From assembly GCA_034002745.1 (NCBI GenBank), contig JAVEZY010000029.1, forward strand, positions 1 through 35,677: a DNA stretch of 35,677 bases, in the 5' to 3' direction. Positions 7,415-14,559 of the stretch are shown here, one piece after another. Numbering within the stretch: position 1 is the first letter of the stretch; each line of letters begins with the position of its first letter. Both the position numbers and the translations under genes were made by a program. The stretch comes from JAITWN01 sp034002745 (lineage in GTDB: Bacteria > Pseudomonadota > Gammaproteobacteria > SZUA-140). The notes beneath the pieces were generated by a model. That model did not search any database. It had not been told where the DNA came from and was given only the letters and a program-made list of their open reading frames with translations.

Positions 7415-7773
7415 GCGTCACCGTCCACGCCGCCGTAGCACAAGCTGTCCGGGTGCAGCGCCGTCAACCGTGACAGCGTTTCCTGTACCGCTTCCAGCTT
7501 GGTCATCATGTAGGACACCTGCTCATCCAGATCGCCGGCCAGCTCGAATAGATCGGCCACCTGGCTGCGCGATCCCTCGTTGATGACCGCCATCGCCAAC
7601 TGATGCAGCTTCAGCAAGTCGGTGCGAAGCTGGGGCGGCGTGGCGTGTTCGCCATCGTTGAGGTCATCGCGCAGCTCGTCCACGGCATCGACCGCGCGCA
7701 GCAGCGAATGCGTCTCGAAGTTCTCCGGGGACAACTTGTCCCATTCGTCGTCGGTGATGCGGACGGTCATCAA
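7411..7773 (-). CDS. Transposon passenger protein, unknown (120 aa)
   Basis: An acidic, helical soluble protein. First gene of the four-gene passenger run, starting 10 bases after the stop of the antitoxin gene (7784), so it may be read through from the toxin-antitoxin promoter. Predicted helices DAVDELRDDLND and VSYMMTKLEAVQETLSRL suggest a small helical bundle or oligomer. No motif or family recognised. Overlaps the next gene by four bases. Confidence 0.65.
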   Translation of the reverse strand: MMTVRITDDEWDKLSPENFETHSLLRAVDAVDELRDDLNDGEHATPPQLRTDLLKLHQLAMAVINEGSRSQVADLFELAGDLDEQVSYMMTKLEAVQETLSRLTALHPDSLCYGGVDGDA

Positions 7774-7783
7774 GTGCCTCCGG

Positions 7784-8119
7784 TCAGGCGGTGGCGAGCG
7801 TCAAATGCCCGATCGGCTCGGCCGCCGGCCGCACCTTGATTTCGATGTCGTAGCCGAGGCGATTCAGGCAGTCCATCAGCTTGCGCTCGGACAGGTTGGT
7901 GAAATCGCCGTGCATCATGCCCGACACCTTCGGTTGCGGGATGCCCATGCGTTTGGCCGCCGCTTGTTGGGTGAGGCCGAGGGCACGCATCGCCTTCCTG
8001 ATCTCGACCACCAGGCCGGTCTTGATCTTCAGCTTCTCGGCGTCGGGCAGTCCAAGATCGGCGAAGACGTTGCCCGAACTGCGTTGGACCTCGACACCTT
8101 CAATGATTCGTTTTTGCAT
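7784..8119 (-). CDS. HigA-like XRE antitoxin of the transposon
   Basis: A 111-residue antitoxin with a central HTH (about residues 44-85: MRALGLTQQAAAKRMGIPQPKVSGMM) preceded by a short toxin-neutralising region and ending in a hydrophobic tail. It should bind and inhibit the RelE/HigB-like partner and repress the shared promoter. The ATG at 8119 has AGGAG eight bases upstream and overlaps the toxin gene by 20 bp, in the toxin-first order typical of HigBA/Gp49-type systems. Toxin-antitoxin genes beside the resolvase are known in several Tn3-family lineages. Confidence 0.85.
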   Translation of the reverse strand: MQKRIIEGVEVQRSSGNVFADLGLPDAEKLKIKTGLVVEIRKAMRALGLTQQAAAKRMGIPQPKVSGMMHGDFTNLSERKLMDCLNRLGYDIEIKVRPAAEPIGHLTLATA

Positions 8120-8477
8120 TTCGTAGCTCCTGTGCCATTGCCTCGGCCACCTTCAGCCGAGCGCGGATGATGTCCATGTCCACCTTCGGCGTGGCGATCC
8201 CGCTCTTGCTCTTCTTCTGGAAGCAGTGCAGGACGAACACCGCTTCCGCAAACTTCACCGTGTAGACCGCCCGGTACGTGCCGCCGGCATCGTCTTCGAC
8301 GACCTCCAGCACGCCGGCCCCGCCGAAGCCCTTGAGCACCTTCGCCGCATCGTCCTGGTCGCCCATCTGGGCCAGCGACAGCGCATAACCGAAACGCCGA
8401 CGCACGTCGGGCGGCAACGCCATCAGATCCTTGTAGCTGCTCGCGATCCATTCGAGCGGTTTTTCTTTATCGACCAT
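8100..8477 (-). CDS. HigB/RelE-superfamily (Gp49-like) mRNA-interferase toxin
   Basis: A 125-residue toxin of the phage-derived Gp49/HigB-like class: DVRRRFGYALSLAQMG, VLEVVEDDAGGTYRAVYTVKF and the core VFVLHCFQKKSKSGIATPK match the family fold and its conserved FxKK basic motif. Members cleave mRNA at the ribosome. It precedes its antitoxin and is read towards the transposon's left end, divergent from tnpR. A palindrome overlapping its promoter (8490-8503) is the likely complex-binding operator. Confidence 0.85.
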   Translation of the reverse strand: MVDKEKPLEWIASSYKDLMALPPDVRRRFGYALSLAQMGDQDDAAKVLKGFGGAGVLEVVEDDAGGTYRAVYTVKFAEAVFVLHCFQKKSKSGIATPKVDMDIIRARLKVAEAMAQELRNAKTNH

Positions 8478-8489
8478 GATGGCAGTTTA

Positions 8490-8503
8490 TACCTGTTCAG
8501 GTA
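8490..8503. promoter_or_regulatory. Toxin-antitoxin operator TACCTG-TT-CAGGTA
   Basis: Perfect 6-bp arms, 13 bp upstream of the toxin start and overlapping TATAAA-like and TTGCCG-like promoter elements of the minus strand. Most likely bound by the HigA-like antitoxin. Confidence 0.65.
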
Positions 8504-8533
8504 ATACGGCAAGCACGACAGGTGAAATGGAGG

Positions 8534-8559
8534 TGTCGCCAAACAAGTGTTTTGCGACA
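8534..8559. promoter_or_regulatory. res site (subsite TGTCGC-N14-GCGACA)
   Basis: A 26-bp imperfect dyad with TGTCGC/GCGACA ends, the typical resolvase-binding pattern, in the 8478-8668 gap between the divergent toxin and tnpR genes. Further half-motifs (CTGTCGCC near 8618) lie between it and tnpR, giving a standard multi-subsite res region that also holds both promoters. Confidence 0.7.
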
Positions 8560-8668
8560 TACCTGCAACAGTCGCCCGCACCAACCTCCTGCTGGCCTCA
8601 AAATTGTGCGGAAAACGCTGTCGCCATGAGCTACCATACGGAAACCTGTTTTTGATGGTTATCCGCCT

Positions 8669-9259
8669 ATGTTGGTTGGCTACATGCGCGTTTCGTCGGA
8701 TTCCGACCGTCAGAGCACGGACTTGCAGCGCGATGCGCTGCTCGCCGCCGGCGTCGATCCGCGGCATCTGTTTGAGGATCGCGCCTCCGGATCGAAGGAT
8801 GAGCGTGCCGGCTTGGCGCGGGCGCTCGAATTCGTCCGACCTGGCGATGTGCTGGTTGTGTGGAAGCTCGACCGCCTTGGTCGCTCGCTGTCGCACCTGC
8901 TCGCCATCGTGACCTCGCTCAAGGACAAGCGGGTGGCGTTCCGCTCGCTGACGGAGAACCTGGACACCACGACGCCCTCGGGCGAGTTCCTGTTCCAGGT
9001 ATTTGGCGCGCTCGCACAGTATGAGCGCGCCCTGATTCAGGAGCGCGTCGTTGCCGGCCTGGCCGCTGCGCGCAAACGCGGCCGGATCGGCGGCCGGCCG
9101 CAGGCGATCACCGGCGAGAAGCTGGACGCCATCATCGCCGCGCTGGACGGCGGCATGTCCAAGGCGGCGGTGTGCCGTAACTTCAACGTCAAGCGCACCA
9201 CCCTGATCGAAACCCTGGCGCGGGCCGGCTGGCCTGCGTCATCGCACCCAGGAGCGTAG
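8669..9259 (+). CDS. tnpR: Tn3-family serine resolvase
   Basis: A 196-residue site-specific recombinase that resolves cointegrates. The N-terminal catalytic domain has YMRVSS with the nucleophilic Ser near residue 9, GSKDERAGLARAL, VVWKLDRLGRSLSHL with the conserved Arg residues, and FGALAQYERALIQERV at the domain end. A C-terminal HTH follows (MSKAAVCRNFNVKRTTL). Complete for the family. It reads towards tnpA with a 4-bp gap, and the res site is directly upstream. Confidence 0.96.
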   Translation: MLVGYMRVSSDSDRQSTDLQRDALLAAGVDPRHLFEDRASGSKDERAGLARALEFVRPGDVLVVWKLDRLGRSLSHLLAIVTSLKDKRVAFRSLTENLDTTTPSGEFLFQVFGALAQYERALIQERVVAGLAAARKRGRIGGRPQAITGEKLDAIIAALDGGMSKAAVCRNFNVKRTTLIETLARAGWPASSHPGA

Positions 9260-9263
9260 CGGC

Positions 9264-12221
9264 ATGGTGGACGGCAACGCGGAAGATCAGTGGCTGCTGG
9301 CACCGGCCGAGCGCGAGCTGGTGATGACCAGGAATCGCGCGAACCGGCTGGGCTTCGCCATCCTGCTGACCTTCTTCCGCGAGCGCGGCCGGTTCCCACG
9401 TGACGAAACCGAGGTCGAGGCGCACGGGATCGCGGCACTCAGCAGGCAGCTCGACGTGCCCGCGCCGATTGACGGTGAAGCCTTCCTCACTGGCCGCACC
9501 GCTGAGCGCCTGCGCGCCGAAATCCGTGTGCGCTTCGGCTTCCGTGAGGCCACGGTCGCCGATGCCGAGATGTTGACGGAGTGGTTGCGCGATCACGTTG
9601 CCAGCGAGGTGGGCGGCGACATCGAGCCGATGATCGAGCGGCTGGAAGCGCGTTGCCGGGAACTCGCCATTGAGCCGCCGACGCCCGACCGGATGGAACG
9701 GCTTGCGCGCAGCGCGTTGCGAGCCCACGAAGGCCGCTTCCACAACAGCATCTTTGAACGCCTGCCGCCTGTTGCCCGCGAGCGTCTGGATGCCTTGCTG
9801 CGTCCCGAGAAAGCCGGTAGCGACGAAACAGCCGCTGATGCACAAGACGAGGCCACTGGCAGCGCGCCGGCCGTTTTGCTGAAACTGCGCGGCAGTCCCG
9901 GTCGCCCCAGCCTTGCCAGCATGCAAGACGAGCTGGCAAAGCTGGAACTGATCCGGGGCATCGACCTGCCCGCCGATCTGTTCGAGCGGTCTTCACCGCG
10001 CGACCTGGAACGCTGCCGTCAGCGCGTATCGGTCGAGGCTCCGCACGAGCTGCGCCGGCATCCCGATGTCGCCCGCCTCACCTGGCTGGCCGCCTTCGTC
10101 TACCTGCGCGCCCGCAGTCTGACCGACGATCTGGTGGACTTGCTGATCGAGACCATTCACCAGATCGGCGCGCGTGCCGAGCGCAAGGTCGAACGCGAGC
10201 TGCTGGAAGACCTCAAGCGCGTCTCCGGCAAACAGAACCTGCTGTTCAACCTGGCCGACGCCACGCTGGCCCAGCCGGACGGCGTGGTGCGCGACGTGGT
10301 GTTCCCGGTGGTCGGCGAGCAGACGCTACGCGATCTGGTCAAGGAGTGGAAAGCCACCGGCCCGACCTACCGCATCACCCTGCGCACCGTCATCCGCAAC
10401 TCCTACCAGGGCCACTACCGCCGCATGGTGCCGACCTTGCTGGCTGCGCTGGAATTCCGCTCCAACAACGACCGCCACCGTCCGGTGATGGACGCGCTCG
10501 ACCTGGTGAAACGCTTCGCCGACACCAAGGTGCATACCTTCCCGGCCGACGAGGACGTGCCGCTCGATGGCGTGGTGCGAGGCCTGTGGGGCGAAGCCGT
10601 GATGGAGAAGGATGCTGCCGGCCGGGATCGGGTCAACCGCGTCACCTATGAAATCGCGGTGCTGGAAGCGCTGCGCGAGCGGCTGCGCTGCAAGGAAATC
10701 TGGGTGGTCGGCGCGAACCGCTACCGCAACCCCGACGACGACCTGCCGGCCGACTTTGAGCAGAACCGCGAAGACTACTACCGGGCGCTGAATTTGCCGC
10801 TCGATGTCGAGCGCTTCATTGCCGACTTGCAGGCGGAGATGCGCGACGCGCTCTCGGCCTTCGACGCCGGACTAAAGAAGAACCCTTACGTCCGGCTGAG
10901 CGGCAAGGGCGGCGGCTGGATTACGTTGACGCCGCTCGATGCGCAGCCCGATCCGCCAAACCTGACCGCGCTCAAGGCCGAACTCAATGCCATCTGGCCG
11001 ATGACCAGTCTGCTCGATATGGTCAAGGAAACCGACCTGCGGCTGGGCTTCACCGACGCCCTGAAAAGCCCGACCGCCTACGAGGCGATGGATCGAGCGG
11101 TGTTGCAGCCGCGCCTGCTGCTGTGCATGCACGGCTTGGGCACCAATGCCGGCTTGCAGCGCATGGCCGGGCTGGATTCCGGCACGACGGCCAAGGATTT
11201 GGCCTATGTGCGCCGCCGCTACATCAGCGTGGACGCGATGCGCCGCGCCATCGCCATCATTGCCGACGGCACGCTACATGCCCGCAATCCGGCAATCTGG
11301 GGCAGCGGCACAACCGCCTGTGCGTCTGACTCCAAGCATTTCGGCGCGTGGGATCAGAACCTCACCACGCAATGGCATGTCCGCTACGGCGGGCGCGGCA
11401 TCATGATCTACTGGCATGTCGAGCGCAGCTCGCTATGCATCCACTCGCAGCTCAAGTCGCCGTCGTCGTCGGAAGTGGCGTCGATGATCGAGGGCGTGAT
11501 CCACCATTGCACGGAGATGGAAGTGGATCGCCAGTACGTTGATTCGCACGGTCAGAGCACAGTGGCGTTCGCCTTCTGTCGGTTGCTGGGCTTCCAGTTG
11601 CTGCCGAGGTTGAAGGCCATCCACTCGCAGAAGCTGTACCGGCCGGAAACCGGCAAGGCCGACGCCTACACCAACCTGCAACAGATTCTCACCAAGCCCA
11701 TCGACTGGGATTGCGTGCGGCAGCAGTATGACCAGATGGTCAAGTACGCCACGGCGCTGCGCCTGGGCACGGCGGAAACCGAAGCCATCCTGCGGCGTTT
11801 TACCAAGAAGAACGTGCAGCACCCGACTTACAAGGCGTTCGCCGAGTTGGGCAAGGCGATCAAGACCATCTTCCTGTGCCGCTACCTGCATGACGAAGCG
11901 CTGCGCCGCGAAATCAACGAAGGGCTGAACGTGGTCGAGCAGTGGAACGGCGCGACCGACTTCGTGTTCTTCGCCCGCCGGGGCGAGATGGCCAGCAACC
12001 GCCGCGAGGATCACGAGGTCAGCATGCTCGCGCTGCACCTGATCCAGAACTGCATGGTCTACGTCAACACGCTGATGATCCAGAAGGTGCTGGCACAGCC
12101 GCACTGGCAGGGCAGGTTCACGCCGCGCGACTACGCCGCCCTGACGCCGTTGATCTGGGAACACGTCAACCCGTATGGGCGCTTCGACCTCGACATGAAC
12201 ACCCGCCTCGACCTGCCCTGA
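9264..12221 (+). CDS. tnpA: Tn3-family transposase
   Basis: A full-length 985-residue DDE transposase that cuts and joins transposon ends during replicative transposition. Catalytic residues are visible: Asp near 689 in ASDSKHFG, Asp near 760 in YVDSHGQS, and Glu near 908 in ARRGEMASN. The N-terminal part (about 1-300) carries the IR-binding region. The gene ends two bases before the right 38-bp IR. Start ATG at 9264 follows tnpR by four bases; no frameshift seen. High conservation is likely but was not searched. Confidence 0.97.
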   Translation: MVDGNAEDQWLLAPAERELVMTRNRANRLGFAILLTFFRERGRFPRDETEVEAHGIAALSRQLDVPAPIDGEAFLTGRTAERLRAEIRVRFGFREATVADAEMLTEWLRDHVASEVGGDIEPMIERLEARCRELAIEPPTPDRMERLARSALRAHEGRFHNSIFERLPPVARERLDALLRPEKAGSDETAADAQDEATGSAPAVLLKLRGSPGRPSLASMQDELAKLELIRGIDLPADLFERSSPRDLERCRQRVSVEAPHELRRHPDVARLTWLAAFVYLRARSLTDDLVDLLIETIHQIGARAERKVERELLEDLKRVSGKQNLLFNLADATLAQPDGVVRDVVFPVVGEQTLRDLVKEWKATGPTYRITLRTVIRNSYQGHYRRMVPTLLAALEFRSNNDRHRPVMDALDLVKRFADTKVHTFPADEDVPLDGVVRGLWGEAVMEKDAAGRDRVNRVTYEIAVLEALRERLRCKEIWVVGANRYRNPDDDLPADFEQNREDYYRALNLPLDVERFIADLQAEMRDALSAFDAGLKKNPYVRLSGKGGGWITLTPLDAQPDPPNLTALKAELNAIWPMTSLLDMVKETDLRLGFTDALKSPTAYEAMDRAVLQPRLLLCMHGLGTNAGLQRMAGLDSGTTAKDLAYVRRRYISVDAMRRAIAIIADGTLHARNPAIWGSGTTACASDSKHFGAWDQNLTTQWHVRYGGRGIMIYWHVERSSLCIHSQLKSPSSSEVASMIEGVIHHCTEMEVDRQYVDSHGQSTVAFAFCRLLGFQLLPRLKAIHSQKLYRPETGKADAYTNLQQILTKPIDWDCVRQQYDQMVKYATALRLGTAETEAILRRFTKKNVQHPTYKAFAELGKAIKTIFLCRYLHDEALRREINEGLNVVEQWNGATDFVFFARRGEMASNRREDHEVSMLALHLIQNCMVYVNTLMIQKVLAQPHWQGRFTPRDYAALTPLIWEHVNPYGRFDLDMNTRLDLP

Positions 12222-12223
12222 TC

Positions 12224-12261
12224 GAGATGGCGGCTGGTGACACGACTGTTGGGTCTACCCC
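12224..12261 (-). repeat. Right 38-bp IR of the Tn3-family transposon
   Basis: Reverse complement begins GGGGTAGACCCAACAGTCGT. Outer end abuts the right target duplication ACCTG at 12262-12266, identical to 6216-6220. Confidence 0.92.
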
Positions 12262-12473
12262 ACCTGGTCGGCCGCGGTCGCCCCGTTGAGCCACGCCCAC
12301 CAATCCCCCGGCGCCAGGATCACCGGCATCCGGTCGTGCAGCGGGCGCATCGCCGCGTTGGCCTCGGTGGTGACGATCGTGAAGGTGTCGAGCTCCTCGC
12401 CGTCGGCCGGCCGCGTCCAGCGCTCCCACAACCCGGCGAGCGCGAAGAACTCGCCCCCGACCGGGTGGATGTA
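12262..12473 (-). pseudogene. SRAP (YedK/HMCES) peptidase gene, middle-to-late piece
   Basis: The minus strand encodes about 70 residues of the SRAP domain: IHPVGGEFFALAGLWERW, FTIVTTEANAAMRP and LHDRMPVILAPGDW, which carries the conserved His of the family. It continues in frame into 6107-6220 once the Tn3 element is removed. At its 5' side it stops exactly at a Tn21-type IR (12474). The N-terminal part lies inverted at 13030. SRAP proteins form a thiazolidine link to abasic sites in single-stranded DNA; this copy cannot be functional. Confidence 0.87.
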
Positions 12474-12511
12474 GGGGTCGTCTCAGAAAACGGAAAATAA
12501 AGCACGCTAAG
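12474..12511 (+). repeat. Tn21-type 38-bp inverted repeat, left copy
   Basis: Starts GGGGTCGTCTCAGAAAACGG and ends CGCTAAG, the form used by Tn21-subgroup transposons. It matches 13298-13335 in inverted orientation with 36 of 38 identities. No tnpA of this type lies between them, so the pair bounds an 862-bp remnant or inverted segment. Confidence 0.9.
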
Positions 12512-12845
12512 CCGCCCCCGGCTTTTCGATCGGCACGGCCCACCATTCCTGCGTGTGCTGCGCCGTGTTCGGTCGGTTCGAGGTGTCCACCTGGAACCCC
12601 CGCAGCAGCAGCCCGCGCGGTGTGATCCGCAGCACCTGGACGTCGAACAACGGCGGCAGCAGGCCGCGCCTGGCCGAGGTGCCCCAGCGCTCCCAGAGCT
12701 GCGCCGCGTGCAGCGGCCGCTTCTCGGCGGTTCCGATCGGAATGTCGCCGATGCTCAGGGTGCCGATCGTGCCGGGGTCGGCCAGGCACTCCTCGCGCGG
12801 GCGGCGCTCCCCGGCCACCATCAGCTCGACGACTCTAACGTGCAT
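12507..12845 (-). CDS. SOS-box-preceded protein of unknown function, probably 3'-altered
   Basis: A 112-residue soluble protein of mixed alpha/beta character (MHVRVVELMVAGERRPREEC, LFDVQVLRITPRGLLLRGFQ, TQEWWAVPI). The stop codon lies inside the Tn21-type IR (12474-12511), so the original C terminus may have been replaced by a transposon end. A perfect CTGT-N8-ACAG box lies 8 bp upstream of the ATG at 12845, suggesting LexA control; a TTG at 12884 is a weaker start. It is divergent from the SRAP N-terminal piece, and both may once have been a damage-response pair. Family not recognised. Confidence 0.6.
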   Translation of the reverse strand: MHVRVVELMVAGERRPREECLADPGTIGTLSIGDIPIGTAEKRPLHAAQLWERWGTSARRGLLPPLFDVQVLRITPRGLLLRGFQVDTSNRPNTAQHTQEWWAVPIEKPGAA

Positions 12846-12852
12846 GGCTGAA

Positions 12853-12868
12853 CTGTAAAAAAATACAG
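12853..12868. promoter_or_regulatory. Putative LexA (SOS) box
   Basis: CTGTAAAAAAATACAG fits the gammaproteobacterial and betaproteobacterial LexA consensus CTGT-N8-ACAG exactly, and sits immediately upstream of the 12507-12845 gene. Linkage with a SRAP (DNA-damage) gene supports SOS regulation. Confidence 0.7.
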
Positions 12869-12919
12869 TCTTATTTTCACCCAATGCGGCCGGCTTGGGG
12901 GGGGCGATCTATGCCGAGG

Positions 12920-12949
12920 CTTAGCGTACGATTTTTCCCGTTTCGTCAG
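12920..12949. repeat. Degenerate Tn21/Tn1721-type IR inner part
   Basis: CTTAGCGTACGATTTTT plus CCG matches the inner half of Tn21/Tn501/Tn1721-group IRs read outwards to the right. The outer half is not GGGG-terminated, so it is a truncated or diverged end. Confidence 0.5.
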
Positions 12950-12972
12950 CTGGCGCGATCGGCAGTTGATCC

Positions 12973-13010
12973 GAGGTGGCGGCTGGTGACACGACTGCTC
13001 GTTCTGCCCC
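12973..13010 (-). repeat. Solitary IR related to the resident Tn3-family element
   Basis: 33 of 38 positions match the right IR of the 6221-12261 transposon, including a 21-bp identical core (TGGCGGCTGGTGACACGACTG is that core). It ends in CCCC 20 bp before the SRAP start codon. No partner or transposase is attached, so it is a relic of a related insertion. Confidence 0.75.
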
Positions 13011-13029
13011 GATCTGGAGGAAAACGGCA

Positions 13030-13302
13030 ATGTGCGGACGCTATGCGCTTTACGGTCCGGTTTCGCGCCTGCGCGAGGCATTCGACGCGGTCCCCGAAGG
13101 GTTCGAGTTCGAGCCGCGCTGGAATGCGGCGCCGATGCAGTGGTTGCCGGTGGTGCGCCAGCGGCCCACCGGCGAACGGGTGATCCACCGCCTGCGCTGG
13201 GGCCTCGTGCCGTCGTGGTCGAAGGATGAGGCGATCGCGACCAGGTTCGCCAAGATCGGAGCAGGTAAGTTCAGACCGCTGCGACCAATGCCATCGGCTT
13301 AA
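13030..13302 (+). pseudogene. SRAP (YedK/HMCES) peptidase gene, N-terminal piece
   Basis: Starts MCGRYALYGP with the catalytic Cys2 of SRAP proteins and contains FEPRWNAAPMQWLPVV and LRWGLVPSWSKDEAIATR, normal for the first ~70 residues. Homology then breaks, about 55 bp before the Tn21-type IR at 13298. Ribosome site CTGGAGG precedes the ATG. The remaining pieces are on the other strand at 12262-12473 and 6107-6220, so this end has been inverted; roughly 45 middle residues are missing altogether. Confidence 0.88.
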
Positions 13303-13335
13303 CGTGCTTTATTCTCCGTTTTCTGAGACGACCCC
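13298..13335 (-). repeat. Tn21-type 38-bp inverted repeat, right copy
   Basis: Reverse complement begins GGGGTCGTCTCAGAAAACGG. Flanking pentamers (ATGTA left of 12474, ATTTA right of 13335) are not identical, so the pair is not a simple recent insertion. Confidence 0.9.
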
Positions 13336-14033
13336 ATTTACAGGCGACGGGGCTGGTAAGAGGGTCGGCAAGGGGCGAAAACGCCAACACGGCCCCGGAA
13401 ACGCGGCCAGCGGGGTAGATGAGACGGCCTTTAGGCCCTCGATGTGGCCGGGCGTAGGTCATCCGTCACGGCCTGGTCATCTGTCACGGTCGGGATGGGC
13501 TGCCGCGCCAACGAGCGCGGCGGGGTTCCCCCGGTTTTCAAGCGGATGGCGGGTCAAGGGTCGGAATCCCGGCTGGTGCGGCCCGCAGCCCGGAACGGGC
13601 GAGGACACGGGCCGGGATGGAGAGGGGCGCAGCCCCGGCCCTTGACGCGACAGGAGCGCCCCCAGCCTATCGGCAAGGGGGAGGAACAAGGGCGTAGCCC
13701 GCTGTGCCTGCCCCCGCAGCCAGTCGGGCAAGTACCGACGCGGGAAGCCCTGAAACCGAAGCGGTTTCAGGTCAAGCCCGAAGGGCGCGAAGGCGGGCGG
13801 CAGCAAACCGATGAGGCATGTTCAGAGCACGGGCGGCGGCCCCTGCTTTTTCTGCCAAACCTTGCGGCGGTCGTGTACCGATGCGGCTAGTTCTCGGCCC
13901 TGGGCGGTGGAGCTGCGACTGGGGGGGTTGGTTTTCCGGCCCCCCTGGGGGGGCCTGTTCAATGGGGAGGGGGGGCCGGCGAAGCCGGGGGAACCCCAAA
14001 GGGGTGCCCCTCGCCCGGTTCGGTCGTGGCAAG
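13336..14033. other. Gene-poor region downstream of the origin
   Basis: No convincing gene. It holds a tandem pair of 15-bp repeats GGTCATCYGTCACGG (13457-13471 and 13475-13489, 18-bp period), a hairpin CTGAAACCG-AAG-CGGTTTCAG (13750-13770), and very G-rich runs near 13920-13990. This may be part of the extended replication region or decayed sequence. Confidence 0.5.
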
Positions 14034-14311
14034 TTTTCCACAGCGAGCGCGGGCCAACTATCGGCAAAGAGATATAGGAAAAACCTAAAGGCAAAGACCT
14101 ATCGGTTTAGGGGGGGGGCGATTCGGCGTGATGAGGGGGGGCGATTCGGCGTGAAATCCTCAGCCGAAGGGGGGGCGATTCGGCGTGACGAGGGGGGGCG
14201 ATTCGGCGTGAATAACTCCCTCTTCCCACAGCTTTACCAACATGGAACCTCACTCTCTTCTGAATGCGTACCCGTACCCATTCAGAAGGAAAGGGGGGGC
14301 GATTCGGCGTG
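14034..14311. other. oriV: oriV with five iterons and a DnaA-box-like site
   Basis: Five exact copies of GGGGGGCGATTCGGCGTG at 14113-14130, 14136-14153, 14170-14187, 14193-14210 and 14294-14311 (periods 23, 34, 23 and 101 bp). TTTTCCACA at 14034-14042 is one mismatch from a DnaA box. An AT-richer stretch (14210-14290) lies between iterons 4 and 5. The iterons sit downstream of repA's 3' end, as in pVS1-type replicons (partition genes, rep, oriV). RepA is the expected iteron-binding initiator. Confidence 0.88.
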
Positions 14312-14559
14312 GCGCCCCGCGGGCGGCTCGATTGGCCGCCGCTTCGTTCTCCCCCTCACCCGCCAAGGGCGGCGCTGTTTGGCGCCAGGATGGCGCAAGG
14401 CTAGGGCGGTCTGGAAGGTGGCCGCTTGCGGCCAGTCCCGTAGGGTCCGAGCGCGAAGGCGCGAGCCTGGAAGGGCGTCCCGGTTTTCGCGTCAGCGAAA
14501 AAGCCCCACGGGGTAGGGCCTCATGGCGACAAAAGCGAGCTGGCCAGACCTCGCGATTG

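Larger units (their letters stand above)
6221..12261 (+). mobile_element. Complete Tn3-family transposon with toxin-antitoxin genes (6,041 bp)
   Basis: Bounded by 38-bp inverted repeats (6221-6258 and 12224-12261, both starting GGGGTAGACCCAACA, 35 of 38 identical) and flanked by the direct 5-bp target duplication ACCTG (6216-6220 and 12262-12266). Contents: four small unknown minus-strand genes, HigB-like toxin and HigA-like antitoxin (-), a res region, tnpR and tnpA (+). A toxin-antitoxin pair next to the resolvase is a described feature of several Tn3-family groups. The perfect duplication and intact tnpA suggest a fairly recent insertion. Host gene at the site is the SRAP gene. Confidence 0.93.

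Noticed and set aside
12166..12789. 207-residue minus-strand frame crossing tnpA end, IR and SRAP piece
   Set aside because: It crosses a transposon end and is out of frame with the recognisable SRAP sequence; shadow frame.
13444..14516. Several long frames around the origin
   Set aside because: They translate iterons and G-runs into Gly/Arg repeats and lack ribosome sites; judged non-coding.
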